A DNA stretch of 64,000 bases from positions 186,001 to 250,000 of the forward strand of contig NW_019173951.1 in assembly GCF_001642475.1 (NCBI RefSeq), read 5' to 3'. Each line of letters starts with the position of its first letter. Position 1 is the first letter of the stretch. The notes under the pieces are model-generated. The model saw nothing but the letters and a program-made list of their open reading frames with translations. It did no database searches and was not told the origin of the DNA. The stretch comes from Fonsecaea monophora (taxonomy: Eukaryota > Ascomycota > Eurotiomycetes > Chaetothyriales > Herpotrichiellaceae). Positions 1 through 10,954 of the stretch are shown in pieces. The position numbers were made by a program, and so were the translations under genes.

Positions 1-449
1 TCACCATAACTACCTACCTAGGTACCTACCCACTCAGGCTGTCAGGTATCTGGCGATGCTGGGCATCGTCTGTGCTCAGACAAGTTGGCCAGTGCTCTCG
101 CACGGCCGGCTTGGTCACGTCAGGCAAGCAGGCAAGCGGGCAGGTCAGTCGAGACATAAACAGCAAACAAAGAGGCAATCACAAATACCAATCAGCAATT
201 CACGCCGGTAAATTTGCAGATTCTGAATTTCACATGCTCACGTACTCACATGCTCGTACCCCAAGTACACTTGCTATGGTCCTCATCTTCGCTTGAACTG
301 TCTCTTACCTCCCCATCCACCCATCCAACCACCTACATGCTACCTACATGCTACCTGCCTAAGTGACTGCCTTGTGGTGGTGCTCTCGGCGTTCGTGTCT
401 ACTTGTTTTATACTGGACGGACGATAATAGAAAAAGGATACCTATCGTG
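1..449. other. Intergenic, low-complexity
   Basis: No gene is supported here. The stretch holds TACCTA/TAGGTA and CTACATG low-complexity runs typical of fungal intergenic DNA, and its 3' part is the 5' flank of the BTB gene. Confidence 0.5.
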
Positions 450-1389
450 ATGGCTGAATACCCTACATGGCTTCCGGCGTGAGTACTTGCATCCTTCACT
501 ACTTCCTCAGGTACCCAGGTACTTACTACGCTGTGCTATACTACACTACACTTCACTTCTCTACCCTACTCCGCTCTGCCCTTCTCTACTTTCCTTCTCT
601 CTACACTACGTTCGAGATGCCACCGCATATCTCACACTTCCGACGAACTCACACCAACTTACAGTGACAGGGTCTACCACTCCGGCGCCTTCTCCGACAT
701 GACCATCATCTGCGCAGATGAAAAATTCCAAGTCCACAAGGTCGTCGTCTGCTCGCAGTCGTCCTTCTTCAACACGGTATGCAGCAAGCCGTGGGGCGTA
801 AGTGCAGTGCTTCAATTCATGTCTTTGTCCGCTCCCAGAATCTGACCTAGTGGAACAGAAGTCCACACAACCCGCCGTCGATCTAAGCGATGATGACGTC
901 GAAACCGTCAAGAGAATGATCGACTTCTTCTATCGGGGCGATTATCAGGATTTCGAAAGCGACAAATTCACCCAACACGCCCAAGTCTTCGCCATCGCGA
1001 CAAAGTACGATATCGACAAACTCGCTCAAAAGGCGGCTCATAAGTTCTGGAACGCAAACATCAAGTGCTGGGACGCCGAGGCCTTCTTGAAGTCCGTACC
1101 CATCGTCTATCTTGGAACTCCCGAACAGGTGCTCGGACTTCGGGATGTGGCCACTCGTTGCATTCGTGTCCATTTCACTCAGCTTGGTGGAGATGCCGAC
1201 ATCCAGGCTCTGTGGCGCGAGACCTGTACCTCTAACCCGACATTTGCCTTTCACCTGCTCCAATCGTTCCACAGCAGTCCCTTCATGGCACACTGTCACA
1301 AATGTGGATATGGCCAGGCCATGGAAGTTAATCAGTTTCAGTGTCTAAAATGTCGGGGTTGGAAAACCTCCAAGAAGGAAGTCAAATAG
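450..1389 (+). CDS. BTB/POZ domain protein with C-terminal zinc ribbon
   Basis: Three exons fit in frame: 450-478, 665-797 and 859-1389, giving 230 aa. The first intron starts GTGAGT and ends ACAG; the second starts GTAAGT and ends ACAG. The N-terminal half is a typical fungal BTB fold, with YHSGAFSDM, then VHKVVVCSQSSFF, then a VDLSDDD segment leading into FFYRGDY. The C-terminus has two CxxC pairs (CHKCGYG and CLKCRGW) that could bind zinc. BTB proteins usually act as dimerising adaptors, often for cullin-3 ligases, but this fungal subfamily has no assigned role. The start is the first ATG that splices into the BTB frame. The short exon 1 is the least certain part. Confidence 0.8.
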
Positions 1390-2124
1390 GTGCGATGCGG
1401 ACCCAAACGAGCCTATGACTATCTGAGGGTGCCGAAGAAAGATAAAACTCTCGCTTGCACCACAACAGTGCCGCTTCCTTCTTGCGAGTCCCTTCAAAGG
1501 GCCAGAGGTTACCTGTAGAGGCACATGGTGAAGCATAGGAACCACGCAGGTCGACGGTCAATATTGGAGACACAATCAGTTAGTTCGTCTGCCGTAAGGA
1601 AGGCTTATCCGTCGGAGAGAGAAACAGGAGGACAGATGTATTTCCAGCTCCTCGTCCAGTTCTGGGTTCTTTTCAGGCACCCAGCAACCTTGTCTAGTGT
1701 TGACATCTTTGGGTGGAATAGCTTTGTCGACGAGGCAGGGTTCCTGAGCCTTAAGCTTCGGGATTACCTACTGCTACCGGTCGGGGCTGGAAGCCTGGTT
1801 GAGAGTACGATGAATATCAACTGTTTCCAAAGCACAGTCTTCTGCCTTGTTTTTGGACTAAACGCGCAAGGAAGCTGGATCGGAATTTCCCGGCGGATTG
1901 ACCTCCTGTGGCCCACGGAGATATTGACCAATTCCAAGTCGTCTCTGACGAGGACTGGCATCAGGCAAGCAAAAGGTTTGAGTTTACGGACCTGTTATTG
2001 GAGTCCTAACGATGCTAACGATACCGACTTCCGAGTCCATTGTTCTGTTGATTCGTTTTTCCAACGACCTAGACAAATCAGCCTGCTCTGACGAAGGAGG
2101 GAATTCGTCACATGTAATCCCCTC
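1390..2124. other. Intergenic
   Basis: It contains the 3' flank of the BTB gene and the promoter of the methyltransferase. An open frame at 1525-2091 has no recognisable motif and is not called. Confidence 0.4.
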
Positions 2125-2796
2125 ATGGCAGACTCAACAACTCACCCGGTGGGCGATAATCCATTCCTACAACGGGCGTATGCACTCTCGAGCTCCGTCG
2201 AGGCACGCGACCTCTACAACGAGTGGGCTCTTGAATATGACAAAGACCTCGAGGCCGAGGAATACGCTGCCCCAAAGCTTGCAGCGCAGGCATTGGTCGA
2301 CGCGCTAGACCGTCGGCAAAGTGAGGGCCAGCTGGGGGGACTTCAAGTCCTAGACGCCGGCTGTGGAACAGGGCTGGTCGGAGTCGAGCTGGCGAAATTC
2401 GGCGCTCAGGATGTTACAGGTCTGGATATCAGCCAGGGCATGCTCGAGGTGGCGCGCAAGACAGGCGTCTACGGCGTGCTGGAGCAGGCCGACCTGTCGC
2501 TTCCAATCGCAAAGCCAGACGACGCCTTTGACGCGGTCATCTGCGTAGGCACCCTGACACGCGGGCATGTGGGACCGCAGGTGGTCAAAGAATTTGTCAG
2601 GGTCGTGAAACGGGGGGGATTCATCGTCGCGACTGTGCTCGATGATATTTGGGAGAGCGCCGGGTTCGGTGCCGAGGTCGAGCGCCTGCGGGCGGCTGGC
2701 GATGGTGGCAGGATCGAGGTCTTGCGTTCAGATGTGGTGGGATTGAGATCGACAAGCAATGTAGGTGGGAGGTTGCTGGTGCTTCGAAAGGTGTAG
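2125..2796 (+). CDS. SAM-dependent methyltransferase, METTL27 (WBSCR27)-like
   Basis: A single exon encodes 223 aa. After an N-terminal ARDLYNEWALEYDKD segment comes the class I Rossmann motif I, VLDAGCGTGLVG (about residues 75-86), then VTGLDIS as motif II and FDAVICVGTL as the motif IV region. The YNEWA...YD opening and the LTRGHV segment resemble METTL27-type proteins, whose substrate is unknown. No signal peptide or membrane segment is visible, so a soluble cytosolic or nuclear enzyme is expected. The ATG follows an in-frame stop closely, and no intron is needed. The methyl acceptor cannot be inferred. Confidence 0.85.
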   Translation: MADSTTHPVGDNPFLQRAYALSSSVEARDLYNEWALEYDKDLEAEEYAAPKLAAQALVDALDRRQSEGQLGGLQVLDAGCGTGLVGVELAKFGAQDVTGLDISQGMLEVARKTGVYGVLEQADLSLPIAKPDDAFDAVICVGTLTRGHVGPQVVKEFVRVVKRGGFIVATVLDDIWESAGFGAEVERLRAAGDGGRIEVLRSDVVGLRSTSNVGGRLLVLRKV

Positions 2797-3844
2797 GGAT
2801 GGATTGATAGAAGGGTGTTGAGATGACCTACATAGGTGGGAGCGAAGGTGGGCGCAGTTGCTGCTACATACTCGTACACGCAAAGCGTTCCTCTCTTTTC
2901 ATATGGCAGCTTCAAGCACGGGACAAATTGTCGACAACAGTCTGGAAAATGAAGAGGCTAGCTATATTTCTAGAAACTCTCGTTTGAAAGTAGTAGTTCT
3001 ACTCGGTATGGAACCGTTGACTTTGTCTGAATAGATAGGTCGAGGCTGCGCATTGCCATGACTAGTATACAGCCTAAAGGCCCCCGTTAATTGGGGGCGA
3101 GTCACCTAACTTGAGGTCTCAACCCCTTAACCCTGGGTCTCGGCGGTACTCACAGGGCCGAGGCTTTCACTTGGCACTGGCTGGTACGAGTGCTCTATTC
3201 CTTAGTAAGTAGGTGCCTAGATACCTACCTAAAGTACCAAGTACTGTACAAATCTAAGAGGTAATCACTACCGACTACATTGCTCACGCCAAGTGCCTTT
3301 GACCTCCCCTATTTCACCACCAACGTTTGCTTATGTGTTCATTCCTCAACTTTGCCAGCTTTGCTGTTGATTACCATACCTTCGACCTCTTTCTCCGTCT
3401 CTGTTCCAGAGACAAACCGCAGAAATAACTTACAGAGAGCGACCGATAGGAAGGCCTTGTTTGTTTAGACGTTGACTGGGCTTTGAAGTTCGTTCGCAGC
3501 TTCCTGGTTTCATGCACAAACTCTCTCGTCCTCCTTTCCTTTCCGAGTACCCTTATTCCTCTGTGGCTGAGAGAGCAGCCTCCCTCTGTATGCATCCTGC
3601 CAACAGGGTGGGAGATCTCACACCTGAATCCCCCTTTGCCCTATCTTGTTGATATGTCTTCTCGACCATACCGACTTCTTCATCTATCCTTCTCAACGGC
3701 CGTCGTTTTTATATAGTGTGGCCTCATTGGCACGGATGGACAAGCATATCCATGACGGCACGTTCTCTCAGTGCAGGTCTTTCGGCTGTTGCAAACCCCG
3801 GTTTCCATCCGAAGCAAAGCACCAAGCAGACATGAACGCTGCCC
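2797..3844. other. Intergenic
   Basis: This is the shared 3' region of the flanking genes, which converge here. It has short TACCTA-type runs near 3200-3250 and no supported gene or RNA. Confidence 0.4.
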
Positions 3845-4681
3845 TCAGGTGCATTGATCCGAGAACTGAAAGTAATGTTCATGAAATTCATATGCGGTCT
3901 CCAGGGTTACACCAGCCTGGTCGAATGGCACGTGAATTTGGCTATGCTGGAGCGAGTCTTGAATATACAAGTCTGGGTATTCCATGGGTGAGATATTGAT
4001 ATCCCATTCAGACTCCGGGTTCACGCTTAGCCAGGATGATGCACATTGTGGTAATGAAGGGTCGACCTCAGGACCACCCATTTGATCGAGAGAGAACAAC
4101 GGATCCGAATAACCGTCGGTCTGCTCTGCGGAGAAAACATGACTCGGCGGCTCCGGGGGGAATAGCGTCTCGAACAAGAACGATTGCTCCTCGACCATAT
4201 CCCAGGAAAAGGTGCCATGCTGTTGCGGCGGAAAGGCAGATTGCTGCTTCTCAACCCCGGTGACGCTCTGAGTACAGTCTTGTGCCGTGACCGAGCCTCC
4301 AAGCGGCGTAGAGACCGAGCAATGATGGTGTGAGGAGGGAGAGGAGGACGAGCTCCCCGACTCTGGCTTCGACTCTACTTCAGCAGTCTGCCCCCGCTGC
4401 GGCTTCGACCACACCCAGTCTGGCGGCTTCTTGTCCACGGTCAAGAACACACACGGCTTGTTCTTGCGCCGACAGCTCACACAGCTCACACAGCTATCCT
4501 GCTGCAGTTCCCGCCTCGGTGTCGTGAGGAGACAACGCGTCTTACTCCGGCGACAGCCTACACAGGCAATCGAAGCGCGGTAGTAACCGAGCTTGGAACC
4601 CCGTGACGCTGGCGGCGGCTGGCGAGGGCGCGAGTACGGAGACATACTTGTCCTTGTGCTCGTACTGGTGCCTGTGCTCAT
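3845..4681 (-). CDS. Zn2Cys6 transcription factor, single exon
   Basis: Starting at the first in-frame ATG (4681) the protein is 278 aa. A Ser/Thr/Pro-rich start is followed by a zinc cluster: Cys40-x2-Cys43-x6-Cys50, a long 16-residue loop, then Cys67-x2-Cys70-x6-Cys77. Basic residues RRSKTR and RRKNKP lie in the two halves. An extra Cys64 precedes the second half because a VSC unit is duplicated by a 9-bp direct repeat near 4470-4495. The rest is Ser- and acid-rich, consistent with an activation region, and no fungal middle-homology domain is seen. It probably binds DNA in the nucleus; its targets are unknown. Confidence 0.8.
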   Translation of the reverse strand: MSTGTSTSTRTSMSPYSRPRQPPPASRGSKLGYYRASIACVGCRRSKTRCLLTTPRRELQQDSCVSCVSCRRKNKPCVFLTVDKKPPDWVWSKPQRGQTAEVESKPESGSSSSSPSSHHHCSVSTPLGGSVTAQDCTQSVTGVEKQQSAFPPQQHGTFSWDMVEEQSFLFETLFPPEPPSHVFSAEQTDGYSDPLFSLDQMGGPEVDPSLPQCASSWLSVNPESEWDINISPMEYPDLYIQDSLQHSQIHVPFDQAGVTLETAYEFHEHYFQFSDQCT

Positions 4682-5341
4682 AGACGAAGTCTCCGGCAGT
4701 GGGGTTTCAATAGTACACAAAAAAGGGGGGCACGGTAATGGACTATGCCTGTGCAAATGTCTGTACTTATGTACATGTATATATCTTTATGTTGTCTTTA
4801 TTGAAAAGGCGCAAGCCACAAGCCATTGACAGTAGAGTAGAGAGAGGAAGAGAAAACGCCCGAGATATCAGAACGAACTACAAACAGGATCTCACCCCGC
4901 GGTTGTCCAGATGGAGCCTTATCGCGGCCCAGAGCATGGCACTACGCGGTGAGGTCCGCTTCAACTACAAAGTACCTACACGCGCATTCCATATATGGAC
5001 GTAGGAGGTAACCCAGTACCCACCTATGCACTAATCAACTAGGTAGGGTGGGGACGGGATTGGGGATGTACGAGGAAGAGGTGGATAGGGAGGTAGGACT
5101 ACCGCGGGTCAATAGGTGAGACGGGATTGGTCCAGTGAAGTCTCCTACATATGTAGTCAAGAATGTACAAGGCACTTGTAGGAGGAACGCGCAACTTGTG
5201 CCACGGCGGTCCAAGGGTGCTGTATATAGGTAGGTGGCAAGCCCGTGCTTGGTGGGTAGGTATGGTCATAATCTCTCCGTCCTTACAAAGTCCACTCAAT
5301 AATAACCTGGGGAAGTGTTGTTATTCCCAACCTTTTTAAGA
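4682..5341. other. Intergenic
   Basis: Promoter side of the Zn2Cys6 gene and 3' flank of the MFS gene. It is rich in short TAGGTA/GTAGG runs from about 4970 to 5260. Nothing else is recognised. Confidence 0.4.
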
Positions 5342-7056
5342 TCATACAACGCTCTTGTCACCGGCAACCACGGTCTCTTTCCCATCCACGCTGCTCGCCT
5401 CCTCACCACCACCACCAGCGGCGGCGGCGGCGGCAATCCTCCCGTCCAGCCTCGCGTCGTCTTCAATGTGCTTGGGCACAATGACCGTGTCCTCGTGGAA
5501 GTAGTTCGTGTCGCTGACGTACAGGACCGTGACGGTGTACAGGAACAGGATGCCGACAAAGTAGCACGCGAACTGGAACGACAGCTGGGTGATGTAGGTG
5601 CCGCCGTTGCCGTCGATGATGAAGCTGAACATCATGCCCAGCGCGGTGGTGCCGCGGAAGCACGACGCCCGCCGCGCAAGGCGTTCCGGGTCGTTGGTCA
5701 GCGCGCAGATGACGTATTGCGTCGCGATTTGGTAGATGCTTTTTTTTTGTTGGAAGAAATCAGTGGGATGCTTCTTTGGGAATGAAATGTTCGTGGGGGG
5801 TTGGTCTCACCTGTACACACTCCCGTAGATGATGTAGATGACAAAGGCGCCGGCGAAGCCCGGATCCGTCCAGTCGGTCGACGGTCCCGCCTCGTGTCGG
5901 TTGAGATGGTGTTGGGCGAGCCACGCCGCCTCGGCGGCACAGATGGCCAGCGTGACGGCGCTCATGACCGAAATGCCAATCAGGGCTCTGGTCTTCCTGC
6001 GCCCGAACCGGGGATTGTCGAGGATGTAGGTCATGCCGAAGCTGGCGGGCAGCTGGATGAAGTTGAACATGACGTTGTTGAGCGAGCGGGTGCGCAAGTT
6101 GAAGTAGTAGCCGTTGAGAGAGCTCTGGAGGGCCAGGGCCATCTCGGCGACGAAGATGGCCGGCAGCAGCATCATGAACCTGTAGTCCTTGATCATCTCG
6201 ACGATCCCCTCCAGCTCGCTCTTCAGGGACGGCTGCTTGAAGATGGCGATCTTGGTCCCGTCGCTGCGCACCACCTTTGCAGGCCGCACGAGCAGCGTCA
6301 GGGCCAGGACCATGGCCAGGACCTGGATCACAACGAAGACGACGTAGACCGGCGTGGGAGCGCCCGCGTCTTGCCGCGCGCTGTGTATGTTGATCCCGAG
6401 AGCTACGAGAGCTGCGATCGTCGAGCCACCTATTACGGGTAAATATCTTCGTCCAAATAACTCTGTGCCAGAGCTCACCTTCACACATGCACCATTGGAT
6501 TGTCATAAACAGAGCCTTGTCCTTCTCTTCGGCGTACGAGTACGCAATGGCGCCGGCAGACGCCCACAGAAGCGCCGCAGATACCCCTTCAATGCCTCCA
6601 CCGAGGTATGCCAGCCAGGAGTGTCCGCTTCGGTCGAAGTACCACAGACCACCTGCAACCAGGGTGAGCCAACGCGAAAGTCAAAAAGCGAGGGTCCCCT
6701 AGAGGGATATAATGAACTGACCCGTGTAGAGACTATATCCAATCGACCCGAGAAAGACCGTGTAGTTTGGGCCGATGAGATTCATCACCGAGCCCGCAAA
6801 CCACCCGGTGATGAAGAAGACGCCATATAGGATGGCATTGACGTTTGCAGCTACGGCTTGAGACGACGGTTTCCCTCCACCGGCTCCGAGACCTGTCAAG
6901 GCGAGGTAGATGCCCGGGAGACATAGGAGCATCAAACTTGGCCAGAAGATCAGAACACAACCCTTGACAACCTGTGGGAGAGGAGAGAACGTACCCAGCA
7001 ATCAGATTCTGGATGAAAGGGTGGTTGAGGCGCAAGTCTGCTCTCTTCAGCCCCAT
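5342..7056 (-). CDS. UNC93-like major facilitator superfamily membrane protein
   Basis: Five exons (7056-6995, 6936-6722, 6652-6479, 6429-5811, 5738-5342) join in frame to 488 aa. The family pattern is clear: NHPFIQNLIAG spliced to LMLLCLPGIYLALTGLG, then NAILYGVFFITGWFAGSV, then LLWASAGAIAYSYAEEKDK, the conserved region after TM4. The second half adds about six hydrophobic segments, including FNFIQLPASFG. Fungal members are plasma-membrane or vacuolar proteins with undefined substrates. The C-terminal tail is Ala/Gly/Glu rich and cytosolic-looking. Introns are 49-86 nt with GT-AG ends. In exon 1, skipping to the AG at 6938-6937 restores the family sequence, whereas a nearer AG would insert unrelated residues. 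Confidence 0.85.
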
Positions 7057-8019
7057 TTTGAGAGTCGTTCTGGCTTGTCAGGAATGTAAAAGAGTATAGG
7101 ACACTTTGATGCAGTGTGTTATAACTGAGTGATAGACGGTGCCGAAGCAATATCTCTCTGGAGGGCCTTGAAGCACATCCCCCTTTTTATATCTTATATC
7201 CAGAGTCGGGTATCTACAAGTCAACAGGCGCGAGAACCATGAAAATGATACTCGAGCGAGTCTCACCGTCACATCAACACCCATGGCACTCCCTTCTACA
7301 AAGTCACAAGGCAACCGAACCGCGAACCCTTGTCGATCCCTCTCCTGCATCTCGGCACTGTATCAGTCGCCCATGCAGAAACTGAGTGGCTGGTGGAGTT
7401 GATAATCCTAGCAAAAGGATTGCAGTGGAGCATCCCCCTAAGGGTATTAACATGAAGATCTGGAGAAGGAAAGAGAGAGGAGAGGCTGAGGAAAGAAGGG
7501 TTGACAGTAATTGACAAAGCCACGGAATGGGATACACGGCTCAACGGATCATTTTCGGAGAATATGAAATCGCTGCCCAGGGACAGGCATTTGCTGGGGG
7601 TCCCTTTTCCAATGTGCATTGGCGCATCGACACTAAATCAGGTGGATATCGGCACTGTATCTGTAGCCAACCATGGCGACGTATACAGCAAAGGAGGGGC
7701 CATCAACGTCGATCCATATCCTTGACGCCGCCACGGAAGAAGAATGAGGAGAAGCACTGCACCAGAAAATCCAAGCACATTGTTTGGGGAGAAGGACTCG
7801 GTATGGATCCAACAGGACAGATACACTTACGAATATCTAGTAGTCATGGAGGGTGGAGGATCTTTTACTCCCGACACTTGGGAAGAAAAGTCATGGTGGA
7901 CACACCACACCGTATGTACGACATTGTTCCGCAGGTAATATAAAGGGCAGCAGGAGGTAGTCAATTTGCTATAGGAATTCGAGTGTGTAAACCCAGACCT
8001 CAGTCCAAATCCTGCGACG
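7057..8019. other. Intergenic between divergent genes
   Basis: This is the promoter region for the MFS gene (-) and the amidohydrolase (+). Several short open frames overlap here on both strands but none shows a motif. Confidence 0.4.
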
Positions 8020-9498
8020 ATGAACCCCATCCGCTCGGCTTTTTCACTCCTCCATGCACCTTTCGCGGCGTCATCACGAAACGCGTGTAGGGGTTTGATA
8101 AGAGGGCAGTGTCGCCAACATACCCCTCAAGTCCGATCGTTCACCGCCAGACACGGGCTATACTCTGCTTCCACCCTGACCGTCAACCAGCAGCGACTAT
8201 GGGACACCCTACACCACACCGCACAATGGGGAGCGACGCCCGAAGGAGGCGTTCGACGCCTGACTCTCACCCCAGAAGACAAGGCTGTCCGCGACTGGTT
8301 CGTCGACACAGTGCAGCAATACGGGGCCACGGTCAAGGTCGATGAGATGGGGAATCTCTTCGCCATCAGGCCGGGCCAAAACAACGACATTGCCCCTATC
8401 GGCATCGGATCCCATCTGGATACCCAGCCCGCCGGAGGACGATACGATGGCATCCTGGGCGTCCAAGCTGGGGTCGAGATCCTCAAAGTCTTGCACGAAA
8501 ATAACTACACCACCTACGCCCCGATCGCTGTGATCGACTGGACGAACGAGGAGGGGGCCCGTTTCAATACGGGTATGTTATCTAGCGCTGTATGGGCGGG
8601 TAACGTGTCGTTGGAAGACGCATACAACCACATAGATTCGGATGGCCTGCGCTTCAAAGACGAACTCGCGAAGATCGGATACCTTGGACCTGTCAAGGCC
8701 ACTCACACTGCAAACCCTCTCTCGGCTCATTTTGAATATCATATCGAGCAAGGCCCCGTTCTGGAAGAGGACGGCAAGTCCGTCGGCGTCGTGACTGGAG
8801 TTCAAGGAATGACCTGGCTCATGGTAACGGTGAATGGGCGATGTCAGCACTGTGGCACCACGCCGATCGATCGACGAGCCGACGCTCTTCTCGCAGCAGC
8901 GCAGATGATCTCTCGCATAAATACCGTTGCCTGGGAACACAAGGGCGTGACCACCGTCGGGGTCATCAATTCCGAACCACAGTCGCCCGGCACGATTCCC
9001 GGAACAGTCACTTTCAGCGTCGACATTGAACACCTCTCCAACAATACCCTGGACAAGATGGCCGATATCGTCCGAGAATTGTGCGCTTCGATAGCGGAGA
9101 GTAACAGCTGCACCGTCGACATCAAGCAGATCTGGAGGAGTGCCGGGGTCGAGTTCCACAAAGACTGCATCGACGCGGTACGGTCGTCGGCGATCGAGCT
9201 CGTGGGTCAGGACGGCTATCGAGAACTCCCGGCTGGGGCAGGCCACGACAGCGTCAACACTTCGTACATCTGTCCCACGTCGATGGTGTTTATCCCGTCC
9301 AAGAACGGCATCTCACACCACCCGACCGAGTATTCCACACCCGAGCACTGGTAAGCCAAGCACAAAACTGTCATACTAGAGAATCTCCGCGCACTAACAA
9401 TTGAAAATTGCAGTGCTTTGGGAACGCAAGTGTTGTTGAATGCCGTCCTGCGATACGACCAGGGTCTGAAAACGCGTGGACAGCCTAGTTCCGGATAG
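8020..9498 (+). CDS. M20-family amidohydrolase (N-carbamoyl amino acid hydrolase / beta-ureidopropionase type)
   Basis: Two exons (8020-9350 and 9414-9498) give 471 aa. The N-terminus is Arg/Ser/Ala rich without acids, resembling a mitochondrial presequence. The metal-binding signature is intact: GSHLDT (His132), GGRYDGILG (Asp143), TNEEGARF (Glu177/178), EYHIEQGP, and a terminal HHPTEY. AGHDSVN near the C-terminus is typical of carbamoylases and ureidopropionases rather than of M20 peptidases. The expected reaction is hydrolysis of an N-carbamoyl amino acid or ureido acid to the amino acid, CO2 and ammonia, as in reductive pyrimidine breakdown; allantoate-type substrates are an alternative. 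The short last exon restores the C-terminal VLRYDQGL helix. Confidence 0.88.
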
Positions 9499-10108
9499 AT
9501 GGACAGGTATTCGACAAGAAAAAGGGATCTTATGTTGGTCACAGCTGTGCCGAAGCCATTTTCTGACCCGTGCTCCCCGGACTCACCTCAAGCGATTGCA
9601 ATGCCGTCGAAATTTGTCATTTCGGTCTTGTGTTCCTCTAGGTCAGGCATGGCAGTGGAAGGCAGGATGATGAGAAAATTGGCACGAGGTGTAGTTCCTA
9701 GCTATGTTTGAAAGTAATGCTTGGTGGGCTTGTGGCCCATTCCTGTCTCAAAAGAGGCTGGAAAGCGTGGCTATTCAGCAAAAAATCGCACGTATTCTGT
9801 AGCAAGGAATATCGTTATTTCGATTTCTTGTCAAGGGAAGCAGATAGAGAAAAAGAAAGAAAACATTTTTCTCGTCCTACTAGCAGTTGGCCAACGAGGT
9901 TATGGATTATTATCAGTCTGACTCCTGCGGTCTGCCCTCCGAGATCGCACCCGGAAATGACCCTGAGCGTGTCAGAACAACCTCCTGAAAACACCTGTCA
10001 AACGCCACTACTCGTCGCTCCGCTGGTCTTAGGGGTTGTCGACATTACAAAAAACAAAAGCAGCAACATTTGAGGGAAAAAAGGGAAAAAAAAGGCATAG
10101 AGACAAAA
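9499..10108. other. Intergenic
   Basis: 3' flank of the amidohydrolase and 3' flank of the 5S rRNA gene. It has A-rich runs around 10045-10110 and no supported coding region. Confidence 0.4.
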
Positions 10109-10227
10109 ACAATCAACAATCAGGATTCCCACCTGGTCACCCACGGTAGTACTAACTGATCGGCATGTGGCTTAAGTACGGCTGAGCGAACGGGAAGCCC
10201 TGTATTCCACATCCTATGGTCGATTGC
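10109..10227 (-). rRNA. Dispersed 5S ribosomal RNA gene
   Basis: The minus strand closely matches the ascomycete 5S pattern: GACCATAGGATGTGG, then GGGCTTCCCGTTCGCTCAGC, CGTACTTAAGCCACATGCC, then GTTAGTA and GTGGGTGACCA. The two ends (5' GCAATCGAC and 3' GTTGATTGT) pair over nine positions including G-U pairs, forming helix I. Helix II is kept through a paired change (ATGTGG with CCACAT). A T5 run at 10109-10105 supplies the Pol III terminator, and TATATTTT lies 22-30 nt upstream at 10256-10249. Isolated 5S genes scattered through the genome are usual in Pezizomycotina. The exact ends may be off by one or two bases. Confidence 0.9.
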
Positions 10228-10954
10228 GGAAGAACTTTTGCTTCTCCAAAATATATGTCTTAGAGTCTGTGCGTGTTTTATGTAACAACCCTAAGTGGCT
10301 GCGGACCTACGAGTACCGGCCAAGCCATGACCTCGAAAATTAAACCCCCATCTCCGTCCTGTCTATACACGTACAACATGTACAAAGTTATCTTGATGGT
10401 GCGATTATCCCCTATTTTCCCTAAGTCCTTACTTCTCCTTTTCTCATCATGATTGCAACGTTAGCATGAGTACCACATATTGAAGAATAGGTTGGTGGTG
10501 TCTAAGACGCAGGGAGAAAAAAAGAAAGCCTGCATAGACTGCAATCGTACTGAACGCGTACAATGTTGTGCAGGGGGGAGCCTATAGACTTCTATACACT
10601 CTCACATCCTACTCGGTACATATACGTTCTTAGGCAAGTGATCTCGCCAGCCTGGGCATCAATAGTATGATGGTATAAACCCAGCCACGACTGATGCGCG
10701 AGTTCATGAGTTCATACAAAATTCCTTCCCTGAAATAGACTGCGTAGCCCTATATTCCTACCCATGTATTTAGCACTAGAGACTCAGCCATAGCATTCTC
10801 GTCTGGCGAGGCTACACAGCTACATCTTCCCATAATGCATTGGGCCCTAGCAATCGCAATCGATCGTTAGTACAGGGTTGTACAAGCGTCCAATGACACC
10901 ATAGCCATTGCATATATGAGTGAAGCACTCGGTTGCGCTACTAAGGCAGCTCGG
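10228..10954. other. Intergenic; upstream element of the 5S gene
   Basis: The TATATTTT element of the 5S gene lies at 10256-10249 (minus strand). The rest is the 3' flank of the Zn2Cys6 gene, with nothing else recognised. Confidence 0.5.

Noticed and set aside
1525..2091. 188-aa open frame between the BTB and methyltransferase genes
   Set aside because: It has an ATG but no domain, odd composition, and no splice partners; chance is the simpler explanation.
5760..6506. 248-aa open frame overlapping the MFS gene
   Set aside because: It is another frame of the main MFS exon with Arg/His-rich nonsense composition.
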